A DNA stretch of 64,000 bases, taken from contig NZ_CP021422.1 in the NCBI RefSeq assembly GCF_002201475.1, positions 1,674,001-1,738,000 of the forward strand, in the 5' to 3' direction. The DNA is from Acutalibacter muris. GTDB lineage: Bacteria; Bacillota; Clostridia; Oscillospirales; Acutalibacteraceae. The translations under genes and the position numbers were made by a program. Below, piece by piece: positions 38,861 through 47,625 of this stretch. The first letter of the stretch is position 1. Every line of letters starts with the position of its first letter. The notes under the pieces were generated by a model, which was not told where the DNA came from, ran no database searches, and saw only the letters and a program-made list of their open reading frames with translations.

Positions 38861-38996
38861 AGCTTTCACGGCTGTCAGGTACGGCCTGCTCGCCCTGGCA
38901 ATAGCGTTTATCGTCATAGGCCTTTTGGGTCGGGAGCATATCGAGGTTTTGCAAAAGGCGGTGAAAATATGCCTGGAATGCATAGGTATAGGCTAA
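38850..38996 (+). CDS. CD1871A-type small membrane protein with C-terminal CxxC
   Basis: A 48-residue protein starting at TTG 38850, inside the TlpA stop region, with GGGTGAGA about nine bases upstream. It has one membrane segment (about residues 11-26, GLLALAIAFIVIGLLG) and ends AVKICLECIGIG, the C-x-x-C tail that defines the family named after C. difficile CD1871A. It is short enough to be missed by most gene callers. It overlaps both neighbours. In other Clostridia this family sits between redox genes, as here. Its role is not established; passing electrons or thiols between the membrane Fe-S protein and the TlpA lipoprotein is inference. Confidence 0.85.
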   Translation: MKSKAFTAVRYGLLALAIAFIVIGLLGREHIEVLQKAVKICLECIGIG

Positions 38997-39874
38997 GAAG
39001 CTTTAAGCTCAGCTTTCAGCGTAAGGTACAGCTCATCTCCGCCGTGCTGATAAACGGATACGCGGTGGGCTTTGCCAAGGGGAAAATCTTCACCGGCGGC
39101 ACCAAAGCCGTCTGCGTGCCCGTGCTCAACTGCTACTCCTGCCCGGGAGCCCTGGGGGCTTGTCCCATCGGCTCCCTCCAGGCCGTTTTGGGCGGTGCGA
39201 GCCATCGGTTCCCCTTCTATGTGCTGGGCCTGTTAATGCTCTTTGGGGTGGTGCTGGGACGGTTGGTGTGCGGGTTGTTGTGCCCGTTTGGGCTTGTGCA
39301 GGAGCTGCTGCACAAGATACCTTCGCCAAAGCTCAAGGTACCGAAGAAAATTGACCGGCCCCTACGCTGGTTAAAGTATATAGTCCTGACGGTCATGGTT
39401 ATACTGCTCCCGGCCTTTGCTGTCACTGACACCGGCGTGACCCCGCCATACTTCTGCAAATACCTCTGCCCGGCAGGCACCTTGGGCGGGGGCATACCTC
39501 TTTTGACGGCAAACCCGTCTCTAAGGGCGCTGGCAGGCGCGTTGTTCAGCTGGAAGGCGCTGGTGCTGGCGCTGATACTGCTGGCGTGTGTGTTTATACC
39601 CCGGGCCTTCTGTCGGTACCTTTGTCCGTTAGGAGCCTTCTACTCGCTGTTTAACCGCTTTGGCTTTTACCAGATGAAGTTGGACAGGGATAAGTGCGTG
39701 GGCTGCAAAAAATGTGAGCGGGTATGTCCCATGGCGGTGGAGGTCACCAAGGATATCAACAGCGGGGAGTGCCTCCGCTGCGGGAGGTGCCGGGAAATTT
39801 GTCCCACGAAGGCCATCAGTTCAAGGGTGGACATTGACCGGAGGCAGCCGTCCCAAAAACCTGAAAAGATGTGA
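38969..39874 (+). CDS. 4Fe-4S polyferredoxin membrane protein (NapH/RnfB-like arrangement)
   Basis: A 301-residue membrane protein with Fe-S centres on both sides of its membrane segments. Around residues 50-66 lies CYSCPGALGACPIGSLQ; CGLLCPFGLVQE and CKYLCPAGTLGGG then CRYLCPLGAF follow, each after a hydrophobic stretch, as in NapH/CcoG-type proteins. The cytoplasmic C-terminus carries two ferredoxin clusters, CVGCKKCERVCP and CLRCGRCREICP. ATG 38969 (or 38978) overlaps the end of the small CxxC gene by 28 bases. It should take electrons from cytoplasmic ferredoxin and deliver them across the membrane; the acceptor is inferred to be the TlpA lipoprotein. Confidence 0.88.
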   Translation: MPGMHRYRLRSFKLSFQRKVQLISAVLINGYAVGFAKGKIFTGGTKAVCVPVLNCYSCPGALGACPIGSLQAVLGGASHRFPFYVLGLLMLFGVVLGRLVCGLLCPFGLVQELLHKIPSPKLKVPKKIDRPLRWLKYIVLTVMVILLPAFAVTDTGVTPPYFCKYLCPAGTLGGGIPLLTANPSLRALAGALFSWKALVLALILLACVFIPRAFCRYLCPLGAFYSLFNRFGFYQMKLDRDKCVGCKKCERVCPMAVEVTKDINSGECLRCGRCREICPTKAISSRVDIDRRQPSQKPEKM

Positions 39875-40469
39875 TGGAATGTGACCGGGGAGGGCTTTCG
39901 CTGGGGATTTTATCTTTGTCAGTGCCAAAACACCGATGCTTCCCGACTTTGCGCCCACAATATGGGCACACGCTCCAGTGTCTGTTTCTTGGTCCGCTGT
40001 ACTTGCCGGTGGTGGCCATACCCAGCGCGGGGGAAAATGGAAGGGGAAACAGGGGTATTAGGTTTCATTTTGGTGACAGCGATTCCTTTCCAAACCGCTT
40101 GCCCTCCATATGATTGATAAATATAGACGGCACTTTGCAAAGCTGCAGAGTGCCGTTAAATTTTGCGCCTTAAAACAAAAAAACGGAATAAAAGCAAGGG
40201 ACCTTCTGTCCAATTCGATTTACTGCAAGGCAGATGAAATATCTTTCGATTATTTCTACCAGAAAAACAGGAATATCTGCTCCGATGAAGAAGATTTTGA
40301 TGCCTTTCATGGGATCATGGCATATAATATAGGACTGACCAAGAAAGGCTGGAGGAGGAAGAAAGCATATTTACTGAACCGAACTTTGTTCGGGTATGTG
40401 CGGACAAGCCAGGGTTTAAATGCGGCTGTCCAAAAAGGCGGGAGAAAGAAAAATGCGGCTTCAAATGTA
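39875..40469 (+). other. Intergenic stretch without a supported gene
   Basis: A 127-codon open frame exists at 40110-40493 (starting MIDKYRRHFAKLQSAVKF) but has no ribosome binding site and no family I recognise. A CGGCACT/AGTGCCG stem at about 40129-40159 may end the redox operon, though its T tail is poor. The rest shows nothing. Confidence 0.4.
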
Positions 40470-40499
40470 TTGACATCAACCAAAAGAAAATAGTATAAT
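40470..40499 (+). promoter_or_regulatory. Sigma-A promoter of the kinase/binding-protein operon
   Basis: TTGACA (40470-40475) and TATAAT (40494-40499), spacer 18; about 80 bases before the kinase start. Confidence 0.8.
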
Positions 40500-40577
40500 A
40501 AAATGTAATATAGCCGCCGGAATTTTTCTTTTGGCGCGAAAGGCTGTCACAGATAATAGGGAAGGGGGAGTGCGTCA

Positions 40578-43127
40578 ATGAACGAAAAGGGAAGGGCACG
40601 AAAAAAAGCGGGCGGATTCCCCTTGCTCCTCGCAATTATAGTGATTTTCGGGATCTTTGGCGCGATAGTTTTTTCGGTTTCACAGAAAATCTCCAGGGAA
40701 ATGTCCGAATCTGCCATTCAGAACCTTAGCGAGAGCTTGGATCTGATACAGAGCACCATCGAAGCCATTCTCCAAAGCGAGGCGGAGTTCCAGAAAACGA
40801 TTGCCAAGGAGATTGGTCGGGCATCGGACCCGGAGGCGTATATCCGCACATGTGAAAGAAATGATTTCGTTGCGAAAATGTCGTTTATCCTCTCCGGCCA
40901 TACTGAGGGAGTCTCCAACAACGGAGAGCGGTTTACCGAGGAGGGCATAGACTTCTCCGCGGGCGGGACAGTAGCCGGCCTGCCGGTTTCCCAGTCCTAT
41001 GTGAATCACATGGGTACCTGGTCTTATACCATGAAATGCCCGGTGGAGCGGAATGGGCAGAGCATCGGTACCCTTTATATAGAGTATGTCTATGACTATA
41101 TCGATCAGTCCCTCCCAGATGGGTTTTACAACAAGCAGGCGTCGCTGTATATTATGGACTCAAAGAGCCAGCGCTTTGTCTTAAAGCCCAAGGGCATGGG
41201 GATGCGAAGCGCCGGGCATCTGAACCTGACGGATTTTTATCGGGCGAATAGTATTCAGGAGGCGGATATAAAGGCGGAGGTGGAGGACTGCCTTCTCAAC
41301 GGGCGCAATGTCCTGTTCTATCATGACATCCGTCAGGTGGACGCTCTGAACTATATGTGGGCGGTGAACGGCGGCACCATTTTTCTGGTGGGCTATGTCC
41401 CTGTGGAGGCCATTCAGCAGGAGGGGAGGACAGTCAACCATAATATAGCCACTGTTGTAATCTCTCTGCTGGCGGCGTTCTCGCTGTGCATTGTCGTATA
41501 CTATCTAAACTGGCGGCAGCAGGATAAGGTCCGCCAAGAGCGGGAGGCCGAGCGGAGACTCCATGCCCAGCAGCTATCTGAGGCTCTTCGGGCCGCCCAG
41601 ATAGCCAGCGAGTCCAAGACCACCTTCCTTTCAAATATGTCCCACGATATCCGAACGCCCATGAACGCTGTGCTGGGATTTACCACACTGCTTGCCAGGG
41701 ACGCGGAGGACCCGGCCAAGGTGCGGGAATATACAAAGAAGATTACCGCCTCCGGCCAGCACCTTTTAAGCCTTATCAATGACGTTCTGGACGTTTCAAA
41801 AATCGAGAGCGGAAAAGTCGTGCTGAACCCGGAAAGGTTCGCCCTTAACGACGTGATCTCCTCGGTGGACGCCATTATCCAGCCTATGGCAAAGGCCAAG
41901 GGACAGGAATTTCACCAGGAGATGACAGGCCTCCGGCATGAATACCTGGTTGGGGACGAGACCCGGATAAACCAGATACTTATCAATCTCCTTTCCAACG
42001 CCGTCAAGTACACCCCGGAGGGCGGAAAGATCTGGCTTCGCATCATTGGGCTTGGGCAGAGGTCCAGTCAGTATGAGCATATCTGCATTGAGGTGGAGGA
42101 TACCGGCTATGGTATGACGCCGGAGTATTTGGAGACCATTTTCGATGCCTTCACCCGGGCGGAGAACAGTACGACCAATAAGGTGCAGGGCACGGGCCTT
42201 GGTATGGCCATCACTAAGAGCATTGTCGAGCTTATGGGCGGAACCATAGAGGTCACGAGCCAAGTCGATAAGGGCTCCCTTTTCCGGGTGGAACTGGAGC
42301 TTCGTATCCTGGAGGAGACGGCGGACCGGCAGTTCTGGGAGCAGCGGGGCATTTCGTGCATTTTGGCTGTGGGCGGAGACACGGAAAGCAGGGAGAATAT
42401 ACTGGCGCTTATGGGAAATACAGGCGTCCGGGTGGACACCGCCGCCACAGCGAAGGAGGCTCACAATACCGAAAATTGCCAGCTGGCACTGTTGGACTGG
42501 GAGACCGGGGGCATGCCCGAGGCCAGGGCCCTTCGCGCCGTACTCCCGGAGGGCGTCCTCCTCCTGCTTCTGGCAGAGTATGACGCTGAAGGCCTGGAGG
42601 AGGCCTTGCGGCTTGGCTCCATAGACACCCTCACCAAGCCCTTCTTTGCTTCGGCCCTTCGCGTTAAGATACAGGAGCTGCAAAAGTCAGAGCCTCAGAG
42701 CCCGGAGAAAGGTTATACTCTGGACGGTATGCGTTTCCTGGCCGCTGAGGACAATGAGATAAACGCAGAAATTCTTACGGAGCTTCTGGAACTGGAGGGG
42801 GCTGCTTGTGAGATTGCGGAAAACGGCCTTCTGGCGCTTGAGCGTTTCCGAAGCTCTGAAAAGGGCGAGTTCGACGCGATTCTGATGGATGTCCAGATGC
42901 CTGTGATGAACGGCCACGAGGCCGCCCGGGCTATTCGCGCTCTTGACAGGGAGGAGGCTGGCGGCATTCCTATTATTGCCATGACGGCAAACGCCTTTGC
43001 TGAGGACGAAAAGGCCGCTTTGGATGCCGGAATGGACGCACACGTGCCGAAGCCTCTGGATATAGAGGCGCTGAAGAAGGTTATCCGACAGCTTAAACAG
43101 CGAAAGGAAGGTTTGGATCAAATATGA
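40578..43127 (+). CDS. Hybrid sensor histidine kinase with degenerate and functional receiver domains
   Basis: An 849-residue membrane kinase. Membrane segment 1 is near residues 14-36 and segment 2 near 286-306 (VVISLLAAFSLCIVVYYL); the roughly 250 residues between are an extracytoplasmic sensor, probably Cache-like. HisKA follows, with phosphoacceptor His356 in FLSNMSHDIRTPMN, then the ATPase domain (NLLSNAVKYTPEGG, VEDTGYGMTPE, GTGLGMAI). Next comes a receiver-like region (about 590-700) where the usual aspartate motif reads LLDWETG and the rest is loose. The last domain (about 715-845) is a canonical receiver with Asp771 in ILMDVQMPVMNG. It has no DNA-binding output. The next gene, a solute-binding lipoprotein, overlaps it by four bases. 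Confidence 0.88.
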   Translation: MNEKGRARKKAGGFPLLLAIIVIFGIFGAIVFSVSQKISREMSESAIQNLSESLDLIQSTIEAILQSEAEFQKTIAKEIGRASDPEAYIRTCERNDFVAKMSFILSGHTEGVSNNGERFTEEGIDFSAGGTVAGLPVSQSYVNHMGTWSYTMKCPVERNGQSIGTLYIEYVYDYIDQSLPDGFYNKQASLYIMDSKSQRFVLKPKGMGMRSAGHLNLTDFYRANSIQEADIKAEVEDCLLNGRNVLFYHDIRQVDALNYMWAVNGGTIFLVGYVPVEAIQQEGRTVNHNIATVVISLLAAFSLCIVVYYLNWRQQDKVRQEREAERRLHAQQLSEALRAAQIASESKTTFLSNMSHDIRTPMNAVLGFTTLLARDAEDPAKVREYTKKITASGQHLLSLINDVLDVSKIESGKVVLNPERFALNDVISSVDAIIQPMAKAKGQEFHQEMTGLRHEYLVGDETRINQILINLLSNAVKYTPEGGKIWLRIIGLGQRSSQYEHICIEVEDTGYGMTPEYLETIFDAFTRAENSTTNKVQGTGLGMAITKSIVELMGGTIEVTSQVDKGSLFRVELELRILEETADRQFWEQRGISCILAVGGDTESRENILALMGNTGVRVDTAATAKEAHNTENCQLALLDWETGGMPEARALRAVLPEGVLLLLLAEYDAEGLEEALRLGSIDTLTKPFFASALRVKIQELQKSEPQSPEKGYTLDGMRFLAAEDNEINAEILTELLELEGAACEIAENGLLALERFRSSEKGEFDAILMDVQMPVMNGHEAARAIRALDREEAGGIPIIAMTANAFAEDEKAALDAGMDAHVPKPLDIEALKKVIRQLKQRKEGLDQI

Positions 43128-44425
43128 AAAAGCGCGGGTTCATTTCTTTATGTCTGTCAGCGTTTGTTGTCATGACAATAGTCTCCTGCGGCCAAGAGGA
43201 TTCAAGGAACCTAGTTAAGAAGAATACGCCGACGGAGGAGCGGGTGGTAGACCTGTTCAGCCCCATGGAAAAGACCAACCCTGATGCTGAGAACGTAGCC
43301 CGAACTGCGGCGGATCTGACGGTGGCTATGGCCGAGGAGGAGCTGGGAGTAAATGTCGCCTACTGGACCTATACAGCAGAAAATTACCAGGATCGCACCT
43401 ATGACGAGGTGGCCCTGGACCGGGCGAGGAACAATATGGACGATCTGTATCTGCTGAACCCTAACGTTATTTTGACCTTGGGAGCGGAGGGTAAGCTTCG
43501 GGACCTGTCCGGGCTGGACAGCGCAAAAAATCTGAGGGACATTATCCGCGTCGCCAACACGGTGGACGGCAAGCTGGTGGCCATTCCCCAGGAGGTGGTG
43601 GCCTATGGCCTGTTTGTGAATATGGATATTTTCAAGAAGTACAGCCTGGAACTGCCGAACACGCCGGAGGAGTTTTTGGAGTGCTGTCGGGTGCTTAAGG
43701 AGAACGGCATCGAGACTCCGGTGGGCGCGAACCGCTGGTGGCTGGAGACCTTCGTCTTTGCCCAGGCCTATGCGGACCTCTATAACGGAGGTAATACTGA
43801 GGCGGAAATTGCCGACCTCAACAGCGGCAGGGCGCGGTACAGCGACTATATGCGTCCGGGCTTCGAGTTTCTCAAGACCCTTATTGATAAGGACTATATA
43901 GACGCGGAAAAGGCGCTTATAAGCGAAGCCATAGAGGGAGAGGGCGCGGATTTCCTTTCTGGAAAGACCCCAATAGTCATGGCCTACTGGGGAGCGGCCA
44001 ACACCAAGACCGCCTATGGCGAGACTGATTTTGAGATGCAGGTCATAGGATTCCCCAGCAGCCGGGGCCAGATGCCTGTTATACCCATGACCGGCTGGGC
44101 GGTGGGCGCCGAAGCGGAGCATACCGAGGACGCCCTGCTGGTGATGGACGTTATGATGTCCGACGAAGCGCTGCAGCTCTTTGCCGAGACCAACCGGGTC
44201 ATCTCACCCTCCAAGAATGTGAAGGTGGAATGTGTCCCTGCACTCCGCTCTCTTAACGACCGCATTGAAGAAGGGGTCTATGTGTTGGGCTCCAACGCCG
44301 AGATGGACGTGGAGCAGTGGGGCAATACCTGCCTTATAGTGCGGGACCTGCTGGCCGGCGCGTCGGTGGACGAGTGCATGGTAGCCTTTGACGCTCTGCA
44401 GGACGAAGCCCTGGGCAAAAAATGA
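43124..44425 (+). CDS. Extracellular solute-binding lipoprotein, probable sensor partner of the kinase
   Basis: A 433-residue family-1-type sugar-binding lipoprotein. The signal peptide MKKRGFISLCLSAFVVMTIVSC places the lipidated cysteine at residue 22. Mid-protein features such as GKLVAIPQEVVAYGLFVN and the GKTPIVMAYWG segment are typical of ABC substrate-binding proteins. No permease or ATPase is adjacent. The start overlaps the kinase stop (ATGA), so both are made together, which suggests that ligand binding here is reported to the kinase sensor domain rather than feeding uptake. Ligand unknown. Confidence 0.85.
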   Translation: MKKRGFISLCLSAFVVMTIVSCGQEDSRNLVKKNTPTEERVVDLFSPMEKTNPDAENVARTAADLTVAMAEEELGVNVAYWTYTAENYQDRTYDEVALDRARNNMDDLYLLNPNVILTLGAEGKLRDLSGLDSAKNLRDIIRVANTVDGKLVAIPQEVVAYGLFVNMDIFKKYSLELPNTPEEFLECCRVLKENGIETPVGANRWWLETFVFAQAYADLYNGGNTEAEIADLNSGRARYSDYMRPGFEFLKTLIDKDYIDAEKALISEAIEGEGADFLSGKTPIVMAYWGAANTKTAYGETDFEMQVIGFPSSRGQMPVIPMTGWAVGAEAEHTEDALLVMDVMMSDEALQLFAETNRVISPSKNVKVECVPALRSLNDRIEEGVYVLGSNAEMDVEQWGNTCLIVRDLLAGASVDECMVAFDALQDEALGKK

Positions 44426-44607
44426 AAATCAAGGGGCGGTATATCTATAAACTTAATCCATGTGATGATTCCCCGATGGACCGCGACAAATTACCACACC
44501 GCTCCTAACCTCCGGAACCCGATCGAAATGTCAAGGGAAGGGTACAAAATAGTGTTATACAAAAATTTATCAGGTATTTAAATTATTGCAGAAACGAGGG
44601 ATTACCG

Positions 44608-45894
44608 ATGACATATCAGGAGGCCGTGGAAAAGATAGATTCAAGGCTGCTTTTCGGTATGAAGCCAGGGCTCGAGCGTATGCGTGCCCTTATGGATGAG
44701 TTGGGAGGGCCCCAGGAGAAGGTGGAGTTTGTGCATATCTGCGGCACCAACGGTAAGGGCTCCGTCTGCGCCCTGGTCTCAAGCGTCCTAAAAGAGAGCG
44801 GTTATAAGACCGGCCTTAACATTTCGCCATATGTGCTGAACTTCCGGGAACGCTTTCAGATAGACGGCCAGATGATCACCGAGGAGGAGCTGGCGGGGGA
44901 GATGGACGTAATCTGGCCCGCAGTAGAGCGGCTGGACGCCCGGAATATCGTGATATCCGAATTCGAGCTGGTGACGGCCATAGCTCTGCACTGGTTCGCA
45001 AAGAAAGGCTGCGACATAGCGGTACTTGAGGTGGGTATGGGCGGCCTGCATGACGCTACCAATGTGATACCCACCCCGGCGGCAGCGGCAGTCATGTCCA
45101 TCTCCCTGGACCATACCGCATGGCTAGGGGACACGGTGGAGCAGATAGCCCTGGAGAAGTCCGGCATAATAAAGCGCAACGGCCGGGTGGTGCTCTACCC
45201 GGAGCAGCAGTACGGGGTAACGGAAATAATTGAGGGAGTCTGTGCCGAGCGGGGGGCAGAGCTCCACATACCTGACATACGCCAGACACAGGTGTGGACA
45301 GAGGGCGTCGACGGCACGGATTTTGTGATGGGCGGTATTAAGCTGCACACGCCTTTTATGGGCTGGCACCAGATAAATAACGCCGCCGTGGCGTTGGAGC
45401 TTGTGAAGGTGCTGCGGGAGCAGGGCTTTAATATTTCGGAGGAGAATTTGGCGGTGGGCTTTAAAAAGGCCTTTATCCCCGCCCGGATGGAGCTCCTGTC
45501 CGAGCGCCCCCTCTGCCTGCTGGACGGCGGACACAACCCCGGCTGCGCCCTGGCGCTGAGGGGGGTCCTGGAGCGCTATGTGCCGGAGCGCAAGGTGGCC
45601 ATAATGGGCATGATGGCCGATAAGGACAGCGCCGCCGCCCTTGAGATACTGGGGCCCATGTTCAGTAAGGTGATTACGGTAAGGCCCGATAACCCCCGCT
45701 CTCTCAGCGCGGAGGACCTGGCGGCGACCGCTGCCCGCTTCTGCCCTGAGGCGGTCCCAGTGGGCAGCTGCCGGGAGGCGCTGGACATGGCCCTGGAGGA
45801 TGTCTCTGACAGGGAGGCGCTGATAGCCTGCGGCTCCTTCTATCTGGCCGGGGAGCTCAGGCCCCTTCTGCTGGAAAAATTTCCGGCAAGGTGA
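44608..45894 (+). CDS. folC: Folylpolyglutamate synthase / dihydrofolate synthase
   Basis: Adds glutamate to dihydropteroate and tetrahydrofolate. The 428-residue Mur-ligase-like protein has the ATP loop HICGTNGKGSVCA near residue 45, the family string AVLEVGMGGLHDATNVI near 135, and SISLDHTAWLGDTVEQIALEKSGIIK. ATG 44608 is preceded by GAGGG. It stands alone between the binding-protein gene and the spoIIA operon; the 180 bases before it show no clear promoter. Confidence 0.93.
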   Translation: MTYQEAVEKIDSRLLFGMKPGLERMRALMDELGGPQEKVEFVHICGTNGKGSVCALVSSVLKESGYKTGLNISPYVLNFRERFQIDGQMITEEELAGEMDVIWPAVERLDARNIVISEFELVTAIALHWFAKKGCDIAVLEVGMGGLHDATNVIPTPAAAAVMSISLDHTAWLGDTVEQIALEKSGIIKRNGRVVLYPEQQYGVTEIIEGVCAERGAELHIPDIRQTQVWTEGVDGTDFVMGGIKLHTPFMGWHQINNAAVALELVKVLREQGFNISEENLAVGFKKAFIPARMELLSERPLCLLDGGHNPGCALALRGVLERYVPERKVAIMGMMADKDSAAALEILGPMFSKVITVRPDNPRSLSAEDLAATAARFCPEAVPVGSCREALDMALEDVSDREALIACGSFYLAGELRPLLLEKFPAR

Positions 45895-46033
45895 CAGACT
45901 TTAACAAAAAGCGCGGCGCGCGCCGTGTAGAATAAGCTTGAAAAGCCCCAGCGAAAACCAGCTTTTTGCCGGGACTTTCTCTTTAGCGGAACACATATCA
46001 TGTGAATCATAATTAAAGAAAGGAAGTATAAAT

Positions 46034-46351
46034 ATGAGCGTCCAGATAAGCTATAAGGAAGGGGTAATGACTGCAAAGCTCTCCGGGGAGATAGACCACC
46101 ACAACGCCCGGGAGATGCGCGAGGCCATCGACGACACCGCCCAGAAGCTGAAGCCCTACTGTCTGCGGCTGGACTTCAGCCGGGTGCCCTTTATGGACAG
46201 CTCCGGGGTGGGGCTGATACTGGGGCGGGTGCGTATGTGCAATTTCTGGCGGGGCAGGGTGGTCCTCTGCGGCCTGTCGCAAAACCTAAACAAGATGGTG
46301 GAGCTCTCCGGCATAGCCAGCGTGGCTGCCATAGAGAGGAGGGCCGGCTGA
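46034..46351 (+). CDS. spoIIAA: Anti-sigma F factor antagonist SpoIIAA
   Basis: STAS-domain protein that, when dephosphorylated in the forespore, binds SpoIIAB and frees sigma F. The 105-residue protein carries the phosphorylated serine motif in FMDSSGVGLILGR (Ser56/57). AAGGAAG precedes ATG 46034. Stop and next start overlap (TGATG). First gene of the classical three-gene operon. Confidence 0.95.
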   Translation: MSVQISYKEGVMTAKLSGEIDHHNAREMREAIDDTAQKLKPYCLRLDFSRVPFMDSSGVGLILGRVRMCNFWRGRVVLCGLSQNLNKMVELSGIASVAAIERRAG

Positions 46352-46782
46352 TGAAGCCCATAAACCAGACACAGATAAGCTTTTCATCGAATTCCGTGAA
46401 CGAGGGTTACGCCAGAGCGGCGGTGGCGGCCTTCCTCTCCCAGCTGGACCCAACGGTGGCGGACCTGTCGGATGTCCGCACGGCGGTCTCCGAGGCCGTC
46501 ACCAACGCCATCGTGCATGGCTATAGGGACAGGCTTGGCACAGTGTACATAAGCGTGAAGATATATGAGGACGGACATGCCCAGGTGCGGGTGCGGGACA
46601 AGGGCTGCGGCATCCCGGACGTGAAGCAGGCCATGGAACCCCTTTTTACCACCGGCGGCGAGGAGCGGGCAGGGCTGGGCTTTGCCGTCATGCAGAGCTT
46701 CTGCGACAGCGTGCGGGTGAGTTCCACCGTGGGTAAGGGCACCAGCGTGACCCTTATAAAGCGTTTTACACCCAAATGCTGA
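46351..46782 (+). CDS. spoIIAB: Anti-sigma F factor SpoIIAB
   Basis: A 143-residue GHKL-type protein kinase that holds sigma F inactive and phosphorylates SpoIIAA. The N box reads VSEAVTNAIVHGY near residue 47, followed by VRDKGCGIPD and the lid region TTGGEERAGLGFAVM. ATG 46351 overlaps the spoIIAA stop. The stop overlaps the sigF start by seven bases, so the three are coupled. Confidence 0.95.
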   Translation: MKPINQTQISFSSNSVNEGYARAAVAAFLSQLDPTVADLSDVRTAVSEAVTNAIVHGYRDRLGTVYISVKIYEDGHAQVRVRDKGCGIPDVKQAMEPLFTTGGEERAGLGFAVMQSFCDSVRVSSTVGKGTSVTLIKRFTPKC

Positions 46783-47432
46783 AGGAGGACAACCCCCTGG
46801 TCACCGAGAACATGGGCCTTGTGCACCTGTGCGCCCGGCGGTTTGTTGGCCGTGGGATAGACTATGAGGACATGGTCCAAGCCGGATCCCTGGGGCTTGT
46901 GAAGGCCGCGAGGAACTTTGATCCGGGGCGGGGGCTTCGGTTCTCCACCTACGCCGTGCCGGTGATATTGGGAGAGATACGGCGGCTGTTTCGGGACGGC
47001 GGGGCCATGCGGGTCTCAAGGGGCCTTCGGGAGCTGGCCCAGCAGGCCCAGAGGATCTCCGAGGGGCTGGAGGCCGGGCTTGGCCGTGCGCCCACCGTTG
47101 GGGAGATAGCGGATAAGCTGGGGGTTACCCCACAGCGTGCGGCGCTGGCTCTGGGGGCCCTGAGACGGCCCATGTCCCTGACCGGCGGGGAGGAGGGGGA
47201 GCAGCTGGAGATACCAGTAGAGGCCTCGGAGGAGCAGACGGCGGAGCGGCTGACCCTTTACGCCATTATTGAGAGGATGGAAGTGAAGGACAGAGAGCTT
47301 ATCCGATGCAGGTACTTCAAGGGCATGACCCAGGCCAAGACCGCCGAGGAGCTGGGAATGACGCAGGTGCAGGTGAGCCGCAGGGAGAAGAAGCTGCTGG
47401 CGTATATGCGGCAGGAGTTTGGTGACGGCTAG
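46776..47432 (+). CDS. sigF: Sporulation sigma factor SigF
   Basis: RNA polymerase sigma factor that starts forespore gene expression. The 218-residue protein begins at ATG 46776 inside the end of spoIIAB and shows region 2 (LVTENMGLVHLCARRF, DYEDMVQAGSLGLVKAARNFDPGRGLRFSTYAVPVILGEIRR), region 3 with GRAPTVGEIADKLG and region 4 (RELIRCRYFKGMTQAKTAEELGMTQVQVSRREKK). Start context has no Shine-Dalgarno, so translation depends on coupling. Its presence makes the host a spore former genetically. Confidence 0.95.
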   Translation: MLKEDNPLVTENMGLVHLCARRFVGRGIDYEDMVQAGSLGLVKAARNFDPGRGLRFSTYAVPVILGEIRRLFRDGGAMRVSRGLRELAQQAQRISEGLEAGLGRAPTVGEIADKLGVTPQRAALALGALRRPMSLTGGEEGEQLEIPVEASEEQTAERLTLYAIIERMEVKDRELIRCRYFKGMTQAKTAEELGMTQVQVSRREKKLLAYMRQEFGDG

Positions 47433-47467
47433 GTGCGCGGTCAAGGGGCGTTAGGCCCTTTGCGGGG

Positions 47468-47486
47468 CTTGGGGCGGCGCCCCAAG
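47468..47486 (+). terminator. Hairpin after sigF
   Basis: CTTGGGGC pairs with GCCCCAAG around GGC. There is no T tract, so it may stabilise or only weakly terminate the transcript. Confidence 0.4.
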
Positions 47487-47551
47487 GTCTCGAGAGAGCG
47501 AGGCGCGAAAAACAAACTACACCAATTTAGTATATTTTCCCTTTTTAGGTC

Positions 47552-47580
47552 TTGCATATTTCCGGCAAAAATAGTATAAT
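47552..47580 (+). promoter_or_regulatory. Sigma-A promoter of the DUF1858 gene
   Basis: TTGCAT (47552-47557) and TATAAT (47575-47580), spacer 17; 45 bases before the start. Confidence 0.7.
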
Positions 47581-47625
47581 AACAAAAAGAGAAGGCGAAT
47601 AAGCCGGAATATGGAGGAACAAAAA

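Noticed and set aside
39816-40140. Reverse-strand short frames with a CPYCGRK string after the polyferredoxin gene
   Set aside because: Too short and split across frames, no start signals; probably decayed or chance sequence.
40110-40493. A 127-codon frame upstream of the histidine kinase
   Set aside because: No Shine-Dalgarno and no recognisable domain; kept only as a comment in the intergenic entry.
45985-46033. Possible sigma-H promoter for the spoIIA operon (GGAACA and GTGAAT near 45996-46014)
   Set aside because: The spacing between the two elements is too short for sigma H and the minus-35 match is poor.
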